A stretch of DNA of 64,000 bases from Plantago ovata (lineage: Eukaryota; Streptophyta; Magnoliopsida; Lamiales; Plantaginaceae). The stretch is taken from contig CM051457.1 of NCBI GenBank assembly GCA_028274465.1, positions 69,042,496-69,106,495 of the forward strand. Reading direction: 5' to 3'. This document shows, one piece after another, positions 12,770-24,124 of the stretch. How positions within the stretch are numbered: position 1 is the first letter of the stretch; every line of letters begins with the position of its first letter. Below the pieces are notes generated by a model. The model did not search any database. It worked only from the letters and a program-made list of their open reading frames with translations, and was not told where the DNA came from. Position numbers and translations under genes: made by a program.

Positions 12770-12787
12770 GAACTGATAAACCCCCTC
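12770..12787. other. Rearrangement junction between LINE copy A and LTR copy C
   Basis: Up to GTCAAGAAA (about 12769) the sequence matches the LINE (32375-32385). From 12788 it matches the SIRE-like LTR (17250 onward). The bases between (AACTGATAAACCCCCTCAAG) resemble LTR sequence found about 25 bp further downstream (AACTGATAAACACCCT), as if a short templated insert marks the join. Confidence 0.7.
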
Positions 12788-13399
12788 AAGTCATCTCATC
12801 CCAAACCTCTCTAACTAATAAACACCCTTTTTCAGGCGTGAAATTCAGGGGGAATTAATCAAGCATTGTGTTGCTGATTATAAGTTCCAAGTTTGGTGGA
12901 GAACAAGGTTACAGTTCTATAGTTAGGTTGGAAACGAAGCAAGTGTGCTTTGGTTTCTGAAGAATCATTATAGATAGGATTTGTAAGGAACCTCGATCTT
13001 ATCTTAGTGGATTCAGTCCTAGAAAAGACAAAGTGGATTAGTTGAGAGATTACGCCACTCTCAGATACCACTATAAAAGTGTATGTGTGATTTATTTTAC
13101 CGAGTTTAGTTTTCAGCAAGCTTTACATATTGTACACTGTCACTCTGCTCACTTGCTGAAACTAGCACTCTCTGAAAAGCACTTATTGTATAAAGACTTC
13201 CGTGCTCTGTTTTTAAAGTACCAGTAAACTCGTTACTGAAAAGTAACTAGTACTTGCTGAGAAAGTTAAGTACCAGCAAACTCATTACTGAAAAGTAATA
13301 AGCATTTGCTGAGAAAGTTTTTAAACGATTTGAAAAAACTATTCACCCCCCCCCCCCCCCCGCTCTCTAGTCTTTTCTTGTTGTTTAAAGGGACCAACA
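12788..13399 (+). repeat. SIRE/Maximus-like LTR, 5'-truncated (copy C)
   Basis: This is homologous to 17250-17863 and ends at GGGACCAACA. It carries a run of about 16 cytosines at 13346-13361 where the other copies have 7 to 8. It is followed directly by coding sequence (13401) instead of a PBS, so the element is internally deleted. Confidence 0.8.
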
Positions 13400-13400
13400 C

Positions 13401-14461
13401 AATCCCTCTGCTGAAGCTCCATTGATACTTCCTGGTCCACCTCCCAGAGAACCTCTTTCTGAAACAGAGCAAAGTTCTAAGAAAAGAGCTGAAACAAATT
13501 CTGAGAGAAATTCAGCAAATCCAAAAAGAAGAAGAACTTCTGCTCAAACTCAAGAATACTGTCACACTGAGAGTCATCAAGATCTGAATGAAGATGATGA
13601 TAATGATGATGACCAAACAATAGTTCAAGCTATAAGAGCTAAGCCTATTTCTGCATTAACTCCATCTGGCCAATCCAAACACTTCTCTTCTGACTCTAGA
13701 TCTTCAGAACGAGATCAAGAAAATGCTAAGTCAAGAAGAAAAGAAGGCAATGATAGGAAGAAATAAGGCTAGCCAACATTGCAATTGGCACTGGCATTGA
13801 TTATACAAAGACCAGCAATGAGGAAACAACTCAGAATGTGATTAGAAACCTACATGGTTGCTGGATCATAAAGTTGGAAGATCTTTTGGCCAATGATTTC
13901 TTTCCAACTGTTGTACTGAATCAAATGTACACTTGGATTGAATTAAAAGTTGCAAGAAAAGAAAGGGATCCTCCTCCCTACCCAAGGAACATTGCTATAA
14001 AATGGTTGAATTTAGAGATCTTAGTAAGAAGAACTTCAATCAGCAAGAAGATAAAGCAAGAGCCTGATTTAATCAAGCCGATTGATGTTGCTTACTATAG
14101 TGATCCTATAACGCAGAAGTCCAAAAAGAAATATGGCTTGATTCCTTATGAGTATTTTTATCTCAATGCTAAGGATCAAGAAGAAGATCTTCTCTGGTTA
14201 AGGAAAATTCATGCCAACAAGGGCATTTCAGATACTCAACTTCTCCATGCTAGCAATTGGGGCATGCACTTGTGGGTACTTCACTACAAAGAAATGAATG
14301 GTGAAAACTATCACTATATTGCCTGCAATAATGCAAGGATTATTCAACTTGAAGTCCGTAAGCTACTTGAAGATTACGAGAAGGACTGTGTTGAATTCTC
14401 TGCTCTTGCTAAGAAGAGTGTAAGGGAGATTCTTAGAAAATCTTCGGCTGGAATAGCTTAG
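13401..14461 (+). pseudogene. 3' ORF of a SIRE-like copia element (function unknown)
   Basis: The frame is entered directly from the LTR end, without its own start. The first part (to 13766) is hydrophilic, rich in Ser, Glu, Lys and Asp, with a basic patch (NPKRRRTS) and an acidic run (DLNEDDDNDDD). It stops at TAA 13764. The rest continues in another frame to TAG 14459, with a folded-looking region (QMYTWIELKVARKERDPPP; HASNWGMHLWVLHYKE). The position, just before a polypurine tract and 3' LTR, is where SIRE/Maximus elements carry their extra env-like ORF. I see no signal peptide or membrane segment, so an envelope role is not supported. It is an orphan 3' ORF left after gag and pol were deleted. 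Confidence 0.6.
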
Positions 14462-14705
14462 TCCCTTGTAAAAGCTTTGTTTGTTTTGATTGCTGTTTAT
14501 TTTAGTTATCTGTGAACTTTCTTGTAAACTTATTGAAAGATAACTATCAGCAATAATCTTTTGACTCTTATTGGTTTTTGATTATGCAAACTACTTATGC
14601 TTACTGTTTTATTATTCAAGTATGCTTACATTAATCAACTTATTTATTCAACATCAGAAACCTCTAAAAGGATAACAATTAATTTAGTCATGGATTGCTA
14701 ACATC

Positions 14706-14720
14706 AAAAAGGGGGAAATT
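14706..14720 (+). other. Polypurine tract of the SIRE-like element
   Basis: AAAAAGGGGGAAATT lies immediately before the LTR start TGTTAGGAAAATTG. It primes plus-strand DNA synthesis in LTR elements and fixes the LTR boundary and orientation. Confidence 0.85.
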
Positions 14721-14891
14721 TGTTAGGAAAATTGTAATTTTGATGAGCAATTAACCATGCTAAATTAAGGAAAGTCCAGTAACTAGTACTCTTAAGGTCT
14801 ATAGGAATTTAGAATTTTAAAGACATTGAAAAAGAGGAACGTTTGCTGAAGACTTAGTGTAGGTACTAGTTAGGTGCTTTAGTTTGTTGTT

Positions 14892-16508
14892 TGATGACAG
14901 TGTTTTTTACACTTTCATTCGGTTCTTTTTCACCAATTTAGCTATCCTCTTGTGTGCATTTTAGTGCATTTTGTTAGAATAGTGTCACGTTTCCATTTTC
15001 TTTGTTATTTTCAGGATTTAGGTGAGAATCGCACTTTTTGATATGAATCATGGCAAAACATTGAAGTTTTGGTACAACAAGATCACCCGTGGTGTGTCAA
15101 GGAGTACCGGGACGTGTTTCCAGGCTAAAAGACCAATTTTCGGACCTCAAAACCATTCCCAAGGCCAAGGAGAACATGAAAGATTCGATATATCTTGTAT
15201 GAGGCGGAAACGGTAGTTCATTCGGAGTTCGGATGAAGATTTTGGAGCCTTTGAAGTGAAATCTGGAAGTTCCATTTGCATAGTCTCAGTATTTTGGATA
15301 CCAGTCTTTCATACGATATTGTATTAGGATGAGGTTACAACCTACGTGTAGCTAACTCGAAGAGCTATCCAACGGTGGGTCTTACGTGCCAATCCGAGTT
15401 CGGACGCGTCCGAAATCTCTGTTCGAACTTAGAGGAAAAACTGGCAAACTTGCTGCCAGCCACAGGCGGACCGCCTGGGATGGGGGGCGCACAGCCCCTC
15501 AGATTCCGGAATTTGGCGATATTTATATATATAAGTCGAATTTTCAGATCTTAGATCATACTTTTGCAGACATAAACCCTAGAGCTTGTTCTGGGTTTTC
15601 TTTGACTTAGAACTACTTTTTCTTAGCGATTTGGAGCATCAAGGTAGATATTCGGACATCTAATGATCTCACCTTGCTAGATCTTTGTGAGTTTAGCAAT
15701 TCACCGGAGATTGAAAACCCTCGGTGGTAACTTTGTATCTCACTATTTTCTTCACTCTATCTTTCAATTCAACCATGTTTTCATCTATGATTGTTATGAT
15801 TGCTATTGTTGATTTCGATTTTGATATGAGTAGCTAAATTTCTAGTTGGTGATAGTATGTAAATTCCTAGCTAGGGTTCATATTGTGCATGATTGAGTTT
15901 CTGAATCTTTTGCTTGTAGAATTGTTTTATTCGATTCTTTGATCCGACTAAGCCAAATATCTTCGTATAAAAGTGTTAGAAACACTAGGACAATTCAAGA
16001 TCATCATTTTCAATATTTACAATTATCAAGTACTGCTTGCACTAAGCCTGACAACCTTAGCCAAGTATTAGTATAGATAGGAGGCTTTCAAAATACATGT
16101 CAAAACCTGTCTTTTGGTGTTTGTTCTGATCGAGCGTTTGGGTGGAAACCTTGCGACAGTATCCTCTCCGAATAGAGAGTTGTCTGACACTATTGTAAAT
16201 AATTCCCACAGCAAGATTAGTTCGAATTACTTTTAAAGCAGTATGTGTTGCACTTTTATGCATAATTAGAACCCGATGCTTAGAATGAGCATTACTATCA
16301 CCAGCTCTCGTCATATATTGTTAAGTTAAGCTAATTTAAATTTGTTTACTGAATTTATAATAGTTATTGTAGTTAAAGCTAGTTAAGTCCCTAGAGATCG
16401 ACACTCGAGGTCATCTTACCTCTGCACTACATGTTTGTGTAGTTGTGAGTTGCCCTTTGGCTAAAACAAATTCATTTGATTGTTCGAGTCTGACAATCTC
16501 GTTCATCA
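14892..16508 (+). mobile_element. Athila-type solo LTR nested in the SIRE-like LTR
   Basis: It starts TGATGACAGTG and ends GTTCATCA (about 1,617 bp), and it shares blocks with the Athila 5' LTR at 617-1866 in opposite orientation. Neither a PBS nor a PPT flanks it, so it is a solo LTR, the usual product of LTR-LTR recombination. I could not find a clear 5-bp target duplication (TTGTT against CTGAT), so the ends may have been altered. Confidence 0.75.
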
Positions 16509-16948
16509 CTGATGATGACTTTATTTTTACAAATGAACTATTGAAGCACTAGAACCGCTCAGAAACTTGAAGATTCGAAGACTGAAGACTTAAGAAGAAT
16601 TCTGAGAAAGGTATCTACAAAGGCACATGTTGCTCATGAAGTGAGATTTTCAGCAACAGCTCGCATAAGTGAAAATCTATATGACAGAGTACGTTGTGCT
16701 TGCTGAAACTGAGACTGACCACTTACTGAAATACATATGTGACCTCCTTGCTGAAAGTACTTGCATTTTGGCTCCAACGTTCACATTTGAATTCGATTCA
16801 AATGAACATTAAATGCAAAGTAGGCACGCGAAGAACATGAAGACTAGAAGACAAATGAAGGACGCTGCTGAAAGTACAAAAGCAAGATAGTGACATCTTA
16901 AGGAACAAAGCCTTAGAATTTGAAATTCAAACGGCTCCCTTGATTCAC

Positions 16949-16956
16949 TATAAGTA
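16949..16956 (+). promoter_or_regulatory. TATA-like box of the SIRE-like LTR
   Basis: TATAAGTA in CACTATAAGTAGAGG, mid-LTR, is followed by a C/A-rich stretch suited to transcription start. It is the likely U3/R promoter of the element. Confidence 0.5.
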
Positions 16957-17863
16957 GAGGTCATCCGACAAGGAGTTGAAGTGTGTCAACAACGTGATCA
17001 AACTCTCACTTGTGCTTAAACACTCAATCTTCCATACTCTTTACTTCTTATTGATCCGTTCCAAGACTTAAGCTTGAAACAAAAGCTACTTGTGAAGAAG
17101 TAGAACATTCACGGCTAAGAAATTAGCTTAGTGTTCTTTCTTTTAAACAAGAACAAGTCTTGACACCAGAAACAACTTAACTTGCTTACTGAAAAGTATT
17201 ACAAGTTGTGTTTCTTTAGATAACTTGTTATAGCTGAAAAAGTTATACTCAAGTTATCTCATCCCAAACCTCTCTAACTGATAAACACCCTTTTTCAGGC
17301 GTGAAATTCAGAGGGAATTAATCAAGCATTGTGTTGCTAATTATAAGTCCCAAGTTTGGTGGAGAACAAGGTTACAGTTCTCTAGTTAGGCTGGAAACGA
17401 AGCAAGTGTGCTTTGGTTTCTGAAGAATCATTATAGATAGGAGTTGTAAGGAACCTCAGTCTTATCTTAGTGGATTCAGTCCTAGAAAGGACAAAGTGGA
17501 TTAGTTGAGAAATTACGCCACTTTCAGATACCACTATAAAAGTGTTTGTGTGATTTATTTTACCGCATTTAGTTTTCAGCAAGCTTTACTTATTGTACAC
17601 TGTCACTCTGCTCACTTGCTGAAACTAGCACTCTCTGAAAAGCACTTATTGTATAAAGACTTCCGCACTCTGTTTTTCTAAAGTACCAGTAAACTCGTTA
17701 CTGAAAAGTAACTAGTACTTACTGAGAAAGTTAAGTACCAGCAAACTCATTACTGAAAAGTAATAAGCACTTGCGGAGAAAGTTTTTAAACGACGAAAGT
17801 TTGAAAGGACTATTCACCCCGCCCCCCTCTCTAGTCTTTTCTTGTTGTTTAAAGGGACCAACA

Positions 17864-19821
17864 GAGTCGATCATCAAGCTACTGAAACCAACTATTGTAT
17901 GTAGCCAACATTCAAGCACCTAGACCACAAACAACATGAATAGTCTATAGCTTGTACAAAATCAAATGCACACATATACATTCACACCAGCATAAAACAA
18001 GCTATATATAGGAGTCCCTCACGGTGTATTTGTGGGTGATAAATTAGTTACTTAAGTAACAAATCTTGCCATAATAGTCACTCACACTCCAGGAAGTGCC
18101 TTGTAGGGGTCAATGAGAAATCATTAGTGCATCAATGACACTGCAATTAATCACACTCACTATAAACCTCAAGGGATGATAGGCTATAGCTAATGACAGA
18201 CCTCGTGCGATATGCTCGAACTATGGTGTGTAGACTCCGCCTCACACAGATCACAATTACTTGGGTAAAGAAACATGGAGAGAAGAGAATTTTCTAGCAC
18301 GATTTTACATCATGAATCAAAATCAATCAAAGTAGCAAAAAAATGTACTAAACACTCCCCAAAACTACCCTTGAATTTGCAATCAATCAACTTCGAAAAC
18401 ATGTATATTCTAACAATAATATAGCAATGACTTTGAGTCAACTTCTCTATTTTCTCAACAAAATACTACAAGAAAACATAAGACATAAAGACCTCGCTAC
18501 TGCAATTTCTCTTTTCTTTTCTTTTTTTTCTTTTCTTTTCTCAAACTCCTTTTTGCAAGTATGTCTCTTGAAAAACTATCAAGAATCCGCATATCTTTTG
18601 TAGGCTTGTAGTTACTTCTATCCTCACATGCAAATGACAAGCTTGTTGAAGTGCCACATCGATTTTGGAAAGCATCCATGTTCGAATGTCTACAAATCTT
18701 GATGTGGGGTTAGGACCATACCTCCGAGTTTTTTTTTTTTTTCCTTTTTTTTTTTAGCAATGCCTTAGGACAAACTGATAATCCCAATGCGTATATACAA
18801 AGGATAATATCAACATAAAACAAATAAAAGAAACTTCCAAAACCCCCTCCCCTAAACTTATTTGACAGAATAAGTTTGTATTACAAAAATCACACAATCC
18901 TCACACTAGCTCTAATGAGAAATCAAATAGTCCGCTACCAAGGATAAGGGTGTAGAAAATGATTTTTTTTCTCTCGAAAAGTTGTCGGGGTGGTTTCATA
19001 CTTTCAATCAACTCCTACATTTTGCCAAGTGTTAAACGTAAGGAGTTAGACATTTATGATTTTAGCTTTAAACTTTGTTCAGGTATCTTTCATTGAAAAT
19101 GTCAACATGATAGTAGAAAATTGACACTTCTTAAATTTATTGCCAATTAATAAATTAAAGAATTTGATGAGGGGTAAAATAAAACTTCTCTAGGGTATGT
19201 ATCTGACCTCTCCTCTTTTCTTTTTTCTTTTTGAAAAAGCCAAATATTATTAATATATAATAAATAAGTTACATTTACATAAGAGAAAAAGTGCATAAGA
19301 TGTGCACAAAGGAACACACCCAAAAATCGGAGTTAATGATTGTATAGCTTCGAATCGTACCGCCTACTACTGCAAAAGCGAGATTTAATAGCTCATCCGT
19401 ACCGCCTATCATTCAGAAAAAACATAAATAATCTTGAGTGCAAGTGGATCAAATGCTCCAGAGGTAGAGGTAGATAGTATAAAAGCGGATCTACTACCAG
19501 CTAAAATCATTGAATGCACTAATGAATACTAAGTAGCACGTGTCCGAGGAACCACTTCACCTATAAATACCGGGATCAAATAATCAGGCCAGCCTTCCTC
19601 CATCCCTACTCTTTCAATACTTTTACATCGGAGCCTTATACAAACGTCCTCCAACTTGACTCATACAACCACAGGTTGGAATAATCCTCCTAACCATCTC
19701 ACTTTTTGCTACATAAGATCCCCACATTACAAATTACCCTTGAATTAGTGAAACATTAATCCTCCATTAGCTAGCCTATGCCTAAGGGTACGAAACTTGG
19801 GGTGCATCTTCATCACAATCG
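17864..19821 (+). repeat. Duplicated non-coding flank, copy B
   Basis: This is homologous to 2420-2630 plus 8486-10250. It lacks copia-1 and so preserves its empty site (GTTACTTAAGTAAC near 18050). It has pyrimidine runs at 18510-18540 and 18730-18755. No gene is seen. It is interrupted at 19821 by copia-2 and resumes at 29860. Confidence 0.8.
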
Positions 19822-21932
19822 TGATAGTGTATGTCCTAGAGACAGTCTTTATTAAGGGCAGACAACCCTTATTAAGGGCATATATGTACTATTACACAGG
19901 TCAACGTAATATAATATATGTTTGTTTGTTTGACTATTGAGTATCGCTTTCATATTTATATTACACCAGGCATACAACATGTCATATCTGTATTCCTGTT
20001 TGTATTTATATCAAACATGTCCCCTCGGATAGATGACCGATCACACAGATAGTCGGAGCTATGTGAGTTATCATCTATCCCAAACTCTCCCTAGTCGAGG
20101 TTCATCTCGGATGTAGGGGTCTGAATGAACCAGGTGAGACTAGTATGCGTGGAAGTTATACTTGTTAGAGCAAGTGTGAGCCGATCCCACGGCCACGGAA
20201 CGGATTGTTAGATAATCTAGAAAAGTTCCCATAACTCCGCATAGTTGTTCTAAGGGTGATTACCGAACAATGGAAGTACCCACCGGAAACTCCCATCGAT
20301 GTATACTCTACACCAAAGTGTCTATGGGAACCGGAAAGTTGTCGAAGTGATGTCAGCCGTCCATTGGACTTACAGGACTTTATCATCACATTTGTTGCCC
20401 CATATCCTTGGTGGACCCGTCGATGTCAGCTCTGAATAAGCAGTTGACCCAAGACACGATCCAGGATTATGGCTACATACAAATGGGGGTGATAAGTGAT
20501 TCTGTGGAGGATTCATCTCTCACGTGTAGCACAGGAGAGCACTGCTCATAGTCGTTCATAGTTGTGATTGGTTAAACCCCTGGCCAGCGTATCAATATTA
20601 TTATGATAGTCATAATAGATATTGGATTCACCAAGCAACTCACTGAAGACGCCCGTGGATGTATTATTGGGATAGACACTTCATCGATCCTAGATGCATT
20701 CGAGTTAGTCAGATGAAGGGACGTTACCATCGCCGCGTTGAGCGCAACAGACTTCACAACGAAAGGGTTTGCTTTGAGAAACCTCTCAAACGTCCTCATG
20801 TATTAATATTGCAAATGGAACCGTCTAGGAATTCCATGTTTCCTAGTGTAGCACTTGTTTAATACAATGAGGCCCTATGGGTCACACTATGTGGTGATTC
20901 AACTTATCCGAATATCCTTGAAGATGGAATCGTAATTAATTTAGAATTAATTGTGATTGATGAATTATAATTGATTTGGAATTAATTATAATTATTTTTA
21001 GCTCAATTAATAATTTGGAATTATTAATTGATTGATTGATTTATTGATTTTATGTAAATACAATTAAAGATTATATTTTAGAAATATAATAGAGGTTTGA
21101 TTTGAAAGGATATGTTAATTTAGAATTAATATATGCACATGGGCAAAATCTACTTGGAGTTTGAATTGCCTTAGAATTATAAGTGGGTCCCAAAATCGGG
21201 ACCCACCTAACCCCCTTGATGAGCCGCGCGACCAGCAGTAGTATGGGGAGGAGTTCGACTCCTTCCCATATTAGAAGTCAAGAGATAAGTTAGATTTTCC
21301 TGATTGAGTTTTAATTTGGTTGGAAATGAATCTAGACTCAAATTGGTTTCCTTGTGCAATAAGAATTAGATTTTTATTCCTTTATGAAGTCTAATTGATT
21401 CTTCTTTAGGCTTCTATTGACTACTATATATAGTAGACTATTAGAGAGCTTTTCATACGATTGATTGAAGATTATTCTGTATCATTCTTCGTACCAGTTT
21501 TCTTAGAGAAAATAAAAAGCTCTCCCGACCTCTCTATAGCGGCGCGCGCCACTCCCACCGGAGGAAAATTGCCGCCCCATCTTCTTGGCCACATAAAGAA
21601 TATCCTAGCATTCTTTCTGATAAGTTGTTCATCCGTGGATACCAAGGTTGAGGTTCAAAGAGCTTGAAACTAACTTTTATTGTCTTGCACATAATCAAAG
21701 TATTGCAGATATCTTCGACTTCGACGAAGGAGAAGATTCACCGGACTATTACGAAGACTTCATCGATTGGCATATCGATTCAATACATATTCTTGCTTTT
21801 GGAGTATTGTAAGTCTTCTGATTAATGTGTTTATTATATACGTTATAGGCATGGTCAATTAACCGGCATGTTAAGAAAATTTTGAAATTCCGCTGCGTTC
21901 CCTAGGGGTAACTCTGACCATATTTTCTTACA
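19822..21932 (+). repeat. copia-2 5' LTR
   Basis: 2,111 bp, starting TGATAGTGTATGTCC and ending ATATTTTCTTACA. Near the start is a palindromic CCCTTATTAAGGG (about 19867-19879). A tract ACTATATATAGTAG near 21421 (TATATATA) is a candidate promoter. The small ORFs inside are not conserved genes. Confidence 0.95.
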
Positions 21933-21933
21933 G

Positions 21934-21945
21934 TGGTATCAGAGC
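21934..21945 (+). other. copia-2 primer-binding site (tRNA-iMet)
   Basis: TGGTATCAGAGC, exact copia consensus, one base after the LTR. Confidence 0.95.
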
Positions 21946-22159
21946 CAGGTTAATTGATTATGTATACACGTATATATGTTATGTGATTATGTAGTTTATG
22001 TGGATGCAATTGATTCTATGATTAATTTGATTGTCGAAAGTTCTGTTTTTATATAAATTTAGAATTTATATTTTTCACAACAAAAAAAAAAAAAAAAATT
22101 TATATATATATATCCCGCCTGCGTGACGCAGGCAGGCGCCCTAGGGGACGGGATCGAAC

Positions 22160-22303
<144 letters not shown>

Positions 22304-22783
22304 ATTTAATTTTTTCGGGTTGGACTCAAAATCGAATTTTGGAAATTTTAAGGATTGAATTTATATTTGGAATATAAATATGATTTAATTGTAATTATTC
22401 TTAACTAGAGGGGTTAAATTTAATTAGTATTAAGTTGAGGGGTTTATTTGTGATTTATCAATTTATTGTGTATTACAAATAAGTCTTTCTACTTTTGAAA
22501 TTTTAATTTAACACCTCCAAGGTTTCGAAAATTACAATTGAGTCCTTCGGGTTTTCGAAAATTGCTACCTGGTCAATAGAATTTTCGATTTTTCAATCTA
22601 GTCCAAATTTTCAATTTTTCATAGAGATTATAAGTATGGGATTATAATTTTCATAATGAAATTATGAAGTCATTTGGCATCCACATAGGCTACTACTTGT
22701 TTGTTTGCTCGATATGTTGTTGTTTGACAATGCATGTTTAAATACCACGTATTTTATTTTCCGTTCGACCGCTATGCATGCGA

Positions 22784-22934
22784 GGGTAGGCGGCGCCCTC
22801 TTATTTGTCGGACCGCATATTTTTATGTATGGGTAGGCGGCGCCCATTATGTGCTTGACCACGTTTAGAACTAGAATGGATAGGCGGCATCCATTACGTG
22901 TAGACCGCTCATGCATGATGGGTAGGCGGCGCCC
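22784..22934 (+). repeat. Four-copy minisatellite with GGCGCC core, copia-2 leader
   Basis: Units begin at 22784, 22831, 22878 and 22920 (spacing 47, 47, 42). Each holds GGTAGGCGGCGCCC (third unit degraded to GGATAGGCGGCATCC), followed by a GACC(G/A)C block. It is markedly more GC-rich than its surroundings. Confidence 0.85.
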
Positions 22935-23497
22935 TTATTTGTTTGTAGATGACTGATAACAACCCTCAAGCCACAAGCCCCAACCAATATAAGTGCAGAA
23001 ATATGTATACGTATGTGTTTCTGAGATGCTTTCCATGGGGTGCTTTAATTCTGAACTTTCATTGCATTTCCCTGTATTGGCGACCTCGTCTTGCAGACTC
23101 GCAATGATCGTCAGATTAGAGTAAGCCTATGGTTATAACTTACTGCATATTGTATCTAGCGACCTCGATAGGTACAATATGTAGAGCGTCTGGTTAAATT
23201 ATATTTAACACCCAAGAGTTGCGTGACGCAATTGGATAGTCCTACCGGTCATATTATGTTATGCGACCAGCCCCCGTTGGAGTATAGCATAGTATGGATT
23301 TGGATCTTGGCCACTACGGTAACTTGTTGGACATTACCCGTATGTTTGTTTTGGGGGCAATCATATGTGAAAATAGTGGAAGCTAAACAGCTAAAGGACC
23401 TTGTTGTTTAGTTATGTTGACTGTGTATGTAGAAATAGTATTTCAATAGTTGATTTATTATTTTCGTTCTATACTATTTCTCCTTAGGAAAACCAAA

Positions 23498-24124
23498 ATG
23501 GCGAGTATCTCGCTCCGTGCTGTCTTAGAGAAGCAAATTTTGACCGGACCAAACTTCCTAGATTGGATCAGGAATATTCGTTTGGTGCTGAGGTACAAAA
23601 ATATTGAGTACGTCTTGGACGAGGCTATTCCCGTGTGTCCCGAGAATCAGACTGTCGATCAAGTTGCTGCTTGGAATCAAGCTAACAAGGCAAAGGCTGA
23701 TAAGCATCAAGAGGATGCTAAATCCGCGCAGTGTATTATGCTGGCGGCAATGAGCAATGAGCTGCAGAGACAACATGAAAGCATGTTGTCGTATGAGATG
23801 CTGAAGCATCTTGAGTCGCTCTTTAAGACGACAGCCAGAAGTGTTAAATTTGATTTGATCAAAGAGATACACAGATGCAAGCTCAATGAAGGAGTGAACA
23901 TGTCTGAACATGTTCTCAAGATGATTGGTCTCTTTGAGAAGCTTGCCGATGCCGGTGTCAAGCTGGAGAATAAGATCATGGTGATCTTTGTCCTTCAATC
24001 ATTACCGAGTTCGCATTCGCAGTTCATCATTAACTACACCATGAATGCGAAGGATGTTACACTGCCCGAGCTCCATAATCTGCTGAAGACATATGATCAA
24101 ACTCTTCCTAAGAAGGAGAAATAG
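23498..24124 (+). CDS. copia-2 gag, N-terminal part
   Basis: The start ATG at 23498 (AAAATGGCGAGTATC) was chosen because it begins the family-typical MASISLRAVLEKQ; the upstream ATG at 23450 only adds a non-family leader. It shows the copia gag pattern (LTGPNFLDWIRNIRLVLRY; later LPSSHSQFIINY). The frame ends at TAG 24122, before the zinc knuckle. The remaining gag sequence continues in the same frame to a second TAG near 24240. A one-base loss in the knuckle (CLFCKQKG near 24290) shifts the frame. Gag assembles the particle, and without the knuckle it should bind RNA poorly. The copia lineage was not assigned. Confidence 0.85.
   Translation: MASISLRAVLEKQILTGPNFLDWIRNIRLVLRYKNIEYVLDEAIPVCPENQTVDQVAAWNQANKAKADKHQEDAKSAQCIMLAAMSNELQRQHESMLSYEMLKHLESLFKTTARSVKFDLIKEIHRCKLNEGVNMSEHVLKMIGLFEKLADAGVKLENKIMVIFVLQSLPSSHSQFIINYTMNAKDVTLPELHNLLKTYDQTLPKKEK

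Larger units (their letters stand above)
14721..17863 (+). mobile_element. SIRE/Maximus-like 3' LTR (copy B), split by a solo LTR
   Basis: It starts TGTTAGG after the polypurine tract and ends GGGACCAACA. Removing the nested solo LTR leaves about 1,526 bp, a typical SIRE LTR length. It contains a TATA-like box at 16949, many TGCTGAAA / CTGAAAAG motifs, and two copies of an ACTGAAAAGTAA module near 17690-17765. The first flanking bases GAGTC (17864) would be the target duplication. The matching 5' flank is not in the window. Confidence 0.8.

Noticed and set aside
20572..20862. ORFs inside the copia-2 LTRs (also near 28497-28787)
   Set aside because: They recur only because the LTR is duplicated. 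They look like chance frames in regulatory DNA.
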